DNA of 48,061 nt from an uncultured Erysipelotrichales bacterium (GTDB lineage Bacteria; Bacillota_I; Bacilli_A; Erysipelotrichales; Coprobacillaceae), in NCBI GenBank assembly GCA_910579135.1, contig CAJTTM010000019.1, positions 1-48,061 on the forward strand, read 5' to 3'. Positions within the stretch are counted from its first letter, which is position 1; each line of letters starts with the position of its first letter. Position numbers and translations under genes: made by a program. Below the pieces are notes generated by a model. It had not been told where the DNA came from. It saw only the letters and a program-made list of their open reading frames with translations, and did not search any database. Below are positions 17,275 through 22,891 of this stretch, piece after piece.

Positions 17275-17938
17275 GAGATTTCTCCTTTTTATACATGATG
17301 AATAATAATCCAAGAATCCCTATCATTGAAGGAACAATAAATGAAGTTGAACCAAAAACAATTAAACATATGATACTCATTATAAAACCAATATAAGAAT
17401 AAATATATTTATCAGTATTTAAAAACTGATCCACAACAATAACGACAAATAAAGCTGTCATCGCAAAATCTAAACCTGTTGTATTGATCGTTATTAAAGA
17501 TCCTATTGTACTTCCTATAAGACTACCAATAACCCAATAACATTGATCAAATAATGAAACAAAAAATAAATATCTTTTATCATTCGTATCTTGACCAACT
17601 AATAAAGAATAAGTTTCATCAGTTAATGAAAAAATTAAATAAGGTTTATACTTACCAGTATCTTTAAATCTATCCAGCATAGATAAGCCATAAACTAAAT
17701 GTCTTGCATTTATAAGTAAAGTCATCAATGCAGCAGAAATAAGTGAAGCTCCAGATGTTAATAAATTAATCGTAATAAATTGCATGCTTCCAGCATATAT
17801 AAATAAACTCATCAACAATGTATAATATATAGGATAACCTTGGCTCACAACTAACATACCAAAAGCCATTCCTAAAACAATATATCCCATAAATACTGGA
17901 ATAGTAGCTATAAAAGCAGATTTAATTATCTTTTTCAT
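17264..17938 (-). CDS. azlC: branched-chain amino acid exporter AzlC
   Basis: This 224-residue membrane protein with about six helices matches AzlC (IPVFMGYIVLGMAFGMLV near the start, NARHLVYGLSML in the middle). With AzlD it forms a proton-coupled exporter for branched-chain amino acids. It begins inside the last 17 bases of the HAD phosphatase gene and overlaps azlD, giving a tightly packed three-gene operon. Confidence 0.9.
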   Translation of the reverse strand: MKKIIKSAFIATIPVFMGYIVLGMAFGMLVVSQGYPIYYTLLMSLFIYAGSMQFITINLLTSGASLISAALMTLLINARHLVYGLSMLDRFKDTGKYKPYLIFSLTDETYSLLVGQDTNDKRYLFFVSLFDQCYWVIGSLIGSTIGSLITINTTGLDFAMTALFVVIVVDQFLNTDKYIYSYIGFIMSIICLIVFGSTSFIVPSMIGILGLLFIMYKKEKSHES

Positions 17939-18572
17939 AAAAAAACTTTAATAATCCTTCTTCATTTTCAACAATATAATCACAATGATATTGTTGAAAT
18001 TCTTCTATACTTCCATAACCATACAATACTCCAATACATGGAATATGATTTTTATGAGCTCCTATAATATCATGCATTCTATCTCCTACCATAATACATT
18101 CTTTTGCTTCTATTTGTTCACATTCTAAACAATAGGCAATAACATCTGCTTTATCTTTTCTTGTTCCATCTAATTCACTACCATATATTTCCTTAAAATA
18201 AATATCTAAATGAAAATATTCTAATATTTCTCTTGCAAATACTAACGGCTTACTTGTACATACATATAATGTATATCCATTGTCCTTAAGTTGTTTTAGT
18301 ACTTCTTCAATACCTTTATAAACTTTATTTTCAAACTTTCCTTTTTCATTAAAGTATTCTCTAAATTTTTCAATAGCTATCCAACAATCTTTATGATTCA
18401 TATGATAATATTTTTGGAAAGAATCATCTAATGGAGGCCCAATAAAAGGTTTTAAAGTTTCTAGAGATGAAACTATAATATCTTGAGATTTTAAAGCATA
18501 TGCTACAGCTTTAGTAATTCCTATAAAAGGATCTGTTAAAGTTCCATCTAAATCAAATAATATATTCTTCAT
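17922..18572 (-). CDS. HAD-superfamily hydrolase (phosphoglycolate phosphatase-like)
   Basis: The 216-residue protein has HAD motif I FDLDGTLTD with the nucleophile Asp7 and acid Asp9, motif II CTSKP, and motif IV GDRMHDIIGA. A C1-type helical cap lies between motifs I and II, as in Gph/PpaX phosphatases. The ribosome binding site GGGGGAGG supports the start. Its overlap with azlC suggests joint expression rather than shared chemistry. The natural substrate is not predictable; small sugar phosphates, phosphoglycolate or pyrophosphate are options. Confidence 0.87.
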   Translation of the reverse strand: MKNILFDLDGTLTDPFIGITKAVAYALKSQDIIVSSLETLKPFIGPPLDDSFQKYYHMNHKDCWIAIEKFREYFNEKGKFENKVYKGIEEVLKQLKDNGYTLYVCTSKPLVFAREILEYFHLDIYFKEIYGSELDGTRKDKADVIAYCLECEQIEAKECIMVGDRMHDIIGAHKNHIPCIGVLYGYGSIEEFQQYHCDYIVENEEGLLKFFYEKDN

Positions 18573-18622
18573 AAAACCTCCCCCTCTTTCATTTTTGTCT
18601 ATTCTATCACTTTTTTTCTATC

Positions 18623-18643
18623 AAAAAAGCCCCTTAGGACTTT
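18623..18643 (-). terminator. terminator of the degV gene
   Basis: AAAGTCC-TAAG-GGGCTTT followed by T residues lies just after the DegV stop codon on the minus strand. Confidence 0.65.
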
Positions 18644-18645
18644 AA

Positions 18646-19476
18646 TTACATTTTTATTGTTTGAATTGCTATACAACCAGGACCACCTTGAGTAATAAAA
18701 GCTGGTGATAAATCTAATATTTCAATTTGAATATTTTCAAACTTCTTTTGAATTTGTTTTACAACTTCTTGAGCTTGTTTTAATACCCCTGCATGAGAAA
18801 CATAAATACGATAACTTTCATCAACACCAATACTCAAGAATGACTTAATAACTTCTGAAACTGCACTTTTCATAGTTCTTTTTAAAGCAAATTTCTCTAA
18901 TTTTTTTCCATCTTCAGTTTGCATCATAACAGGAACAACTTTCAACATTCCTCCTACTGCTGCTGCTAGAGGAGTTAGTCTTCCACCTCTTTTTAAAAAT
19001 GAAAAATCTTGAGGAATAAGAAATGATTTTGTAGTCGCAATTCTTTTATGTATTTCTTGCATAATTGCATCTATACTCATTCCTTCTTCTTTTAATTGAA
19101 GAGCTTTTCCCACTAAATAACGATGTGGTCCACACAATGTCATTGAATTAATAATATGTATACGTTTATTATCATCTAAAGTTTCCTTAGCTCCTACTGT
19201 ACTTTGATATGTTCCAGATAAACCATCTGCCATTGTAATAACTAATAATTCATCTTCTTCCTGTTCAAAGACTTCTAATGTTTGCCCAATAGAAGGTTGC
19301 GATGACGTTGGAGTCGCTCCTTCTTTGACAAGTTCAAGAAATTCTTCACTTTCTATATCTACATACTCTTTATATGTTTTATTATTTATAGTTACACTAA
19401 GTGGCAAAACTATAAACCCTTTGTCTTCTCCCTCTTTAGGTGAATAAAGAGTTGAGGTATCTGTTATAATTTTCAT
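18646..19476 (-). CDS. DegV-family fatty-acid-binding protein
   Basis: The 276-residue protein matches DegV/FakB proteins, which bind a fatty acid and present it to the kinase FakA. It has the N-terminal ITDTS motif, the PTSSQPS segment and GTYQS in the middle, and a GGPGC near the C-terminus. No fakA is nearby. Its promoter (TTGACA at 19528-19533, 17 bp, TATTGT at 19505-19510) lies in an inverted repeat facing the DUF1836 regulator gene, which suggests local control by that protein. Confidence 0.88.
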   Translation of the reverse strand: MKIITDTSTLYSPKEGEDKGFIVLPLSVTINNKTYKEYVDIESEEFLELVKEGATPTSSQPSIGQTLEVFEQEEDELLVITMADGLSGTYQSTVGAKETLDDNKRIHIINSMTLCGPHRYLVGKALQLKEEGMSIDAIMQEIHKRIATTKSFLIPQDFSFLKRGGRLTPLAAAVGGMLKVVPVMMQTEDGKKLEKFALKRTMKSAVSEVIKSFLSIGVDESYRIYVSHAGVLKQAQEVVKQIQKKFENIQIEILDLSPAFITQGGPGCIAIQTIKM

Positions 19477-19493
19477 ATTCTATCTCCTTATTG

Positions 19494-19533
19494 ATTACAA
19501 TTATACAATATCAAATTGTAACATGATTGTCAA
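19494..19533 (-). promoter_or_regulatory. degV promoter with overlapping inverted repeat
   Basis: TTGACA (19528-19533) and TATTGT (19505-19510) have a 17-bp spacer. ATTACAATT (19494-19502) and AATTGTAAC (19514-19522) form an 8-of-9 inverted repeat around the -10, a plausible operator for the divergent regulator. Confidence 0.55.
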
Positions 19534-19580
19534 TCAATCTAGTTTTAAAAACGAGATATTTTGTTTTTTTAAACTACATT

Positions 19581-19609
19581 TTGACGTTTTGTAATTTATT
19601 TGTTATAGT
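19581..19609 (+). promoter_or_regulatory. promoter of the DUF1836 gene
   Basis: TTGACG (19581-19586) and TATAGT (19604-19609) are spaced by 17 bp on the plus strand. The ribosome binding site AAGAGGAGG follows. Confidence 0.75.
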
Positions 19610-19627
19610 TATTAAGAGGAGGTCTAT

Positions 19628-20116
19628 ATGGATACAGTTAAGAATTTACATTTACCTAGATGGGATGAACTTCCTGATTTTCCATTATATATTGATCAGG
19701 TTGTTAATTATATAGAAAATAAATTAGATATTTTATCTTTTAATGATGAGAAAATCATTACAAATTCAATGATAAATAATTATGTTAAAAATGGAATTGT
19801 AAACCCCCCTATTAAAAAGAAATATGAGCGTATTCATCTTGCTTACTTTATTGTTGTTTGTATTTTAAAAAGATCTTACAGTTTAGATGAAATATCAGAA
19901 CTCATAAAAATACAAATACAAGATTTTCCAACAGATCAATCATATGATTATTTCTGTGATGAAATAGAAGCGTGCATGAAGGCAACACTAACTAAACAAG
20001 CTGTTGAACATGTTTCTTCTTTATCTTCTAATAAAGAAGTTGTCTATTTATTACAAAGCACTGTGCTTGCAGTAACACATAAAATATATGTTCAATACTA
20101 TATCAGCCAAAAATAA
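19628..20116 (+). CDS. DUF1836 domain protein (MerR-like regulator)
   Basis: The 162-residue protein starts with LHLPRWDELPDFPLYIDQV and continues with INNYVKNGIVNPPIKKKYER, the signature of DUF1836. That domain resembles a MerR winged helix (HLAYFIVVCILK) and is assumed to bind DNA. It is divergent from degV, with both promoters and an inverted repeat in the 150-bp gap, a common arrangement in Erysipelotrichia and clostridia. The second half is helical and may dimerise. No ligand is known. Confidence 0.82.
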   Translation: MDTVKNLHLPRWDELPDFPLYIDQVVNYIENKLDILSFNDEKIITNSMINNYVKNGIVNPPIKKKYERIHLAYFIVVCILKRSYSLDEISELIKIQIQDFPTDQSYDYFCDEIEACMKATLTKQAVEHVSSLSSNKEVVYLLQSTVLAVTHKIYVQYYISQK

Positions 20117-20145
20117 GGAAGAACAATAATGTTTCTTCCTTTTCT
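20115..20145. terminator. bidirectional terminator
   Basis: AAGGAAGAA and TTCTTCCTT pair around a nine-base loop between the converging DUF1836 and AEC genes. Confidence 0.7.
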
Positions 20146-21074
20146 TATAATATTTGATATATCATGACCATCAAAGGCATTGTTATTATACTAAAGATAA
20201 CACTCATTACATTCATAATGCTTGCATAGCCAGGGTGTTTATTATATAACTGTGCAAATTGAGTGATTGTTGCAGCTGCTGGAGCACTAGATGCTAATAA
20301 AGTAATGAGAAGGATTTGTGAAGCCTCTGCTGTGAGTTGTGTTAATCCACTTATTTTCAATATGATAATAATAATCAAGGGATAGACGATTAATCTCATG
20401 AAACATATTAAATATGTTCTCTTTTCTTTAAAAATGCTCTTTAAATCCATTTCCCCTATAAGCATTCCTATAACAATCATTGCTATACTTCCCATCATAG
20501 ATCCTACTTTATCTATTGTTGCAAGAAGAATAGATGGCATTTGAATTTGAGTAAAGAAGATACACAAACCTATTGCAATCGCAATCACATTAATATTTAA
20601 AAATATCTTTTTTAAATCATATTTTTTTTCATTACACACTAAGTTTTTAGCATGTGTCCATAGTAGAATTGTTTGTATTACCATATAACCACTTGTATAT
20701 AATACCCACTCTTTTCCTAGGATTGCTCCTACTAAAGGAATAATAAGATTTCCTGAATTAGAATAAATAAGAGTTGCTTTTTCTATAGGCGCAAACCCAA
20801 ATATTTTGGTGAGTAATTCAGTTAAAGGAATAAATATAAGATGAACAATAAATGCTCCTAAAAATGATATTCCTAACCCCATTAATTTATCTGGTGTATA
20901 TTCTATTGTAAATGATGTGATGATTGCACATGGTGAAATCACAAATAATAATAATTTTGATAAGACTTTACTGTCTTCTGTTGATAAGGTTTTGGTTTTC
21001 ACTAATAAATAGCCAAAAAATATCATTATAAATAATTGACATATTTGTTGTATTAATAATAAACTTAATTCCAT
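20145..21074 (-). CDS. AEC family transporter (auxin-efflux-carrier-like permease)
   Basis: The 309-residue membrane protein has about ten helices in two five-helix repeats, typical of AEC proteins. The YSNSGNLIIPLVGA motif marks the unwound crossing helix, and SSAPAAATITQFA the equivalent region of the second half. Bacterial members export or take up carboxylates such as malate and malonate. It stands alone between terminators. Confidence 0.88.
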   Translation of the reverse strand: MELSLLLIQQICQLFIMIFFGYLLVKTKTLSTEDSKVLSKLLLFVISPCAIITSFTIEYTPDKLMGLGISFLGAFIVHLIFIPLTELLTKIFGFAPIEKATLIYSNSGNLIIPLVGAILGKEWVLYTSGYMVIQTILLWTHAKNLVCNEKKYDLKKIFLNINVIAIAIGLCIFFTQIQMPSILLATIDKVGSMMGSIAMIVIGMLIGEMDLKSIFKEKRTYLICFMRLIVYPLIIIIILKISGLTQLTAEASQILLITLLASSAPAAATITQFAQLYNKHPGYASIMNVMSVIFSIITMPLMVMIYQIL

Positions 21075-21138
21075 TTTCTCTTTCTCCCTAATATTTAGTA
21101 TATATCAATTTATACAAATTTATAAAATTATTTCAGAA

Positions 21139-21163
21139 AAAGAAAAAAGCACTATAAAGTGCT
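21139..21163 (-). terminator. terminator of the M15 peptidase gene
   Basis: AGCACT-TTAT-AGTGCT is followed by a T-run on the minus strand. The stop codon lies in the first arm. Confidence 0.75.
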
Positions 21164-21776
21164 AATTACCAAAATAAGAAAAATGCATATAATCGTGTCT
21201 ACTACCCCAATGACCCCACTTAAAGCCATATTTTTTCATTGTCCTAACAACATCACCATTCTTTTTTATAGAATATGAATTTTTACCAGGTTTCCAAAAT
21301 TTGCCTGCTAAAACTTTTTTTCCACTAATCATATAATTTTCAGTAGGATTAATGTCGATTGCTAATCCTAGGTTATGTTCTGAACTTGATTTTGCTCCTC
21401 TCCAATCAAAACCACTAATAGCATGAATTGGAAATTTTTCCTTTCCTTTATAAATTTCATTAAATATTTTTTTAACTGTTGGAGCTATATTTTTATGTAC
21501 TGTTAGTTTTTTTGTTTTTGTAATCTTCTTTTTTCTTGAATTAAGATCCCAAACTTTAATTTTTATTGTTGTCATATGTTTTTTTGCTTCTTTTTTACTT
21601 TTATACTTCTTCTTTTTTGTAGAATGAAAGATTCTTTTTATTTTGCTTCTTTTACTTTCTCCTTTATACCCATATGAAGTCTTTAAAGCAGCATTAACAT
21701 GATTTACATTTATACATGATAAACATGTTAATGATATAAAAAGAACCAATAATACCCTCACTATTCTTTTCCTCAT
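21162..21776 (-). CDS. secreted M15-family metallopeptidase (VanY/D-Ala-D-Ala carboxypeptidase-like)
   Basis: The protein has a signal peptide (RIVRVLLVLFISLTCLSCI) and a lysine-rich linker. A C-terminal peptidase domain of the M15 group follows, with zinc ligands in SSEHNLGLAIDI (His and Asp) and HDYMHFSYF (His), and the conserved GFKWGHWGS before the last. It should trim peptidoglycan stem peptides outside the cell. The frame is open from a GTG at 21779; the ATG at 21776 has better spacing to AGGAG. Its upstream region holds a palindrome and is divergent from the small-peptide array. Confidence 0.88.
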   Translation of the reverse strand: MRKRIVRVLLVLFISLTCLSCINVNHVNAALKTSYGYKGESKRSKIKRIFHSTKKKKYKSKKEAKKHMTTIKIKVWDLNSRKKKITKTKKLTVHKNIAPTVKKIFNEIYKGKEKFPIHAISGFDWRGAKSSSEHNLGLAIDINPTENYMISGKKVLAGKFWKPGKNSYSIKKNGDVVRTMKKYGFKWGHWGSRHDYMHFSYFGN

Positions 21777-21820
21777 CACATATTTCTCCTATTTCCCTCA
21801 TCTTATTACATAATAACACT

Positions 21821-21834
21821 ATTTCCTAGGAAAT
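21821..21834. promoter_or_regulatory. perfect 14-bp palindrome upstream of the M15 peptidase
   Basis: ATTTCCTAGGAAAT is a perfect palindrome about 45 bp upstream of the peptidase start, near where its -35 region would be. It is a candidate operator. Confidence 0.4.
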
Positions 21835-21902
21835 AAAAGAAACTACGACATATTTAAAAACAAAATTATACATAATGAGACATTTTGCCATATATTATAT
21901 GT

Positions 21903-21908
21903 TATAAT
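21903..21908 (+). promoter_or_regulatory. extended -10 promoter, small-peptide copy 1
   Basis: TGTTATAAT is an extended -10 (TATAAT at 21903-21908). No good -35 is visible. The predicted RNA would begin near GCGTTATCG. Confidence 0.65.
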
Positions 21909-21950
21909 ATATGCGTTATCGTCTCCCCTCTTGAAGGGAGGTGGTTCTTA

Positions 21951-22037
21951 GTGTTTGAATTGGTTATTTCTGTCATGGCATCTGTAATTTCATATTATAT
22001 ATGCAAATGGTTAGACAGATATTTTAACGATAACTAG
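21951..22037 (+). CDS. 28-residue hydrophobic peptide, copy 1 (putative type I toxin)
   Basis: This is a short ORF with a GTG start behind a strong GGGAGGTGG. The peptide reads MFELVISVMASVISYYICKW followed by LDRYFNDN: one predicted membrane helix and a short charged tail, as in small membrane-acting type I toxins. The ribosome binding site is in a hairpin (CTCCC at 21923-21927, GGGAG at 21936-21940). GTTATCG at the RNA 5' end can pair with CGATAAC at the ORF end. I do not recognise a named family; the YYICKWLD core resembles unnamed small proteins of gut Bacillota. The initiation codon differs from the ATG of copies 2 and 3. Confidence 0.75.
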   Translation: MFELVISVMASVISYYICKWLDRYFNDN

Positions 22038-22059
22038 CCTAGTGATAAGTACACTATAA

Positions 22060-22126
22060 AATATTAGAAAAGGTTAGAGTTGCCCCTCTAACCTTTTCGT
22101 TTGTGATTCTTTAATGTTTGAATTAC
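22060..22126 (-). ncRNA. antisense RNA of copy 1 (putative antitoxin RNA)
   Basis: On the minus strand TTGAAA (22156-22161), a 17-bp spacer and TATAAT (22133-22138) form a near-consensus promoter, stronger than the sense one. Transcription from about 22126 would run through the stem-loop at 22067-22098 towards the toxin ORF, giving an RNA of about 65 bases complementary to the mRNA 3' end. Its 3' end is estimated from the stem-loop only. Confidence 0.7.
22067..22098. terminator. shared stem-loop of copy 1 (loop TTGCCC)
   Basis: A 13-bp perfect stem GAAAAGGTTAGAG / CTCTAACCTTTTC encloses the six-base loop TTGCCC. It serves both the sense mRNA and the antisense RNA, although no long T-run follows. 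Confidence 0.75.
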
Positions 22127-22242
22127 AAAGTTATTATAACATCTTGAATATTTATTTTCAATAATTATCATACATTTATCTTTCTTAACATTTTTATTAA
22201 TAAATTTAATACTGATGAGACATTTTGTCATATATTATATGC

Positions 22243-22248
22243 TATAAT
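22243..22248 (+). promoter_or_regulatory. extended -10 promoter, small-peptide copy 2
   Basis: TGCTATAAT is an extended -10, with the inverted motif GACATTTTGTC about 20 bp upstream. Confidence 0.65.
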
Positions 22249-22292
22249 TCTTTTGTTATCGTTCCTCCTCTTGAAAGGAGGTGATGTCGTTA

Positions 22293-22379
22293 ATGTTTGA
22301 ATTAGTAATCTCTGTCATGGCGTCTGTAATTTCATATTATATATGCAAATGGTTAGACAGATATTTTAGCGATAACTAG
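22293..22379 (+). CDS. 28-residue hydrophobic peptide, copy 2 (putative type I toxin)
   Basis: The ATG-started ORF encodes a peptide differing from copy 1 only at residue 26 (Ser for Asn). Most nucleotide changes between the copies are silent, which supports real coding. The ribosome binding site AGGAGG (22276-22281) pairs with CCTCCT (22264-22269); relative to copy 1 the stem shows a C-G to T-A covariation. The 5' GTTATCG / 3' CGATAAC pairing is kept. Confidence 0.75.
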   Translation: MFELVISVMASVISYYICKWLDRYFSDN

Positions 22380-22401
22380 CCTAGTGCTAAGTACACTATA
22401 A

Positions 22402-22468
22402 AATACTAGAAAAGGTTAGAGTTGCCGCTCTAACCTTTTCGCTTATGATGTGTTAATGTTTGAATCAC
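22402..22468 (-). ncRNA. antisense RNA of copy 2 (putative antitoxin RNA)
   Basis: The promoter is TTGAAG (22498-22503), 17 bp, TATAAT (22475-22480) on the minus strand. The spacer sequence differs from copy 1 while its length is conserved. The predicted RNA from about 22468 runs through the stem-loop at 22409-22440. Confidence 0.7.
22409..22440. terminator. shared stem-loop of copy 2 (loop TTGCCG)
   Basis: The same 13-bp stem as in copy 1 encloses the loop TTGCCG. Confidence 0.75.
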
Positions 22469-22582
22469 AAAATTATTATAACATTCAAATCATCTAACTT
22501 CAAGGACAATCGTACTCTTATATTTATAAAAATTTATTAATAAATTTAATACTGGTGAGACATTTTGTCATATATTGTATGC

Positions 22583-22588
22583 TATAAT
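22583..22588 (+). promoter_or_regulatory. extended -10 promoter, small-peptide copy 3
   Basis: TGCTATAAT is an extended -10, again about 20 bp after GACATTTTGTC. Confidence 0.65.
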
Positions 22589-22631
22589 TATCTCGTTATC
22601 GTTCCTCCTCTTGAAAGGAGGTGATATTTTA

Positions 22632-22718
22632 ATGGCTGAATTAATAATTTCTGTCACGGCATCTGTAATTTCATATTACATATGCAAATGGCTAGACAGA
22701 TATTTTAGCGATAACTAG
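22632..22718 (+). CDS. 28-residue hydrophobic peptide, copy 3 (putative type I toxin)
   Basis: The ATG-started ORF encodes MAELIISVTASVISYYICKW followed by LDRYFSDN. Compared with copy 2 it differs at residues 2, 5 and 9 (Phe to Ala, Val to Ile, Met to Thr). The ISYYICKWLDRYF core is unchanged, so this part is likely the functional membrane segment. The hairpin over the ribosome binding site (22604-22621) and the 5'-3' complementarity are as in copy 2. Confidence 0.75.
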   Translation: MAELIISVTASVISYYICKWLDRYFSDN

Positions 22719-22740
22719 CCTAGTGATAAATACACTCAAA

Positions 22741-22806
22741 AATATTAGAAAAGGTTAGAGCGGCAACTCTAACCTTTTCGCTTGTGATATTTCAATGACT
22801 GATTAC
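22741..22806 (-). ncRNA. antisense RNA of copy 3 (putative antitoxin RNA)
   Basis: The promoter is TTGAAA (22836-22841), 17 bp, TATAAT (22813-22818) on the minus strand. The predicted RNA from about 22806 runs through the stem-loop at 22748-22779. Confidence 0.7.
22748..22779. terminator. shared stem-loop of copy 3 (loop CGGCAA, inverted)
   Basis: The same 13-bp stem encloses the loop CGGCAA, which is the exact reverse complement of the copy 2 loop TTGCCG. Confidence 0.75.
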
Positions 22807-22891
22807 AAAAACATTATAGCATTCTAAATATCTAATTTCAATAATTATAATAATTCTATCTACAACTTATTATCATTCCGTTAGTTAATCG

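Larger units (their letters stand above)
21877..22870. repeat. three tandem 340-bp repeats, each a type I toxin-antitoxin-like unit
   Basis: The motif GAGACATTTTG starts at 21877, 22217 and 22557, an exact 340-bp period. Each unit holds an extended -10 promoter, a hairpin over the ribosome binding site, a 28-codon ORF, a 13-bp stem-loop and an antisense promoter. The units agree closely from promoter to stem-loop. They diverge in the roughly 100 bp between the antisense promoter and the next unit, so selection acts on the gene and RNA parts. Confidence 0.85.

Noticed and set aside
17275..17313. N-terminal extension of AzlD
   Set aside because: It would lie wholly within azlC and lacks a ribosome binding site, while the ATG at 17274 has AAAGGAG.
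21877..22870. Tandem repeats as a CRISPR array or insertion-sequence remnants
   Set aside because: The period is 340 bp and the conserved parts are promoter, ORF and stem-loops; there are no short spacers, cas genes, transposase or terminal repeats.
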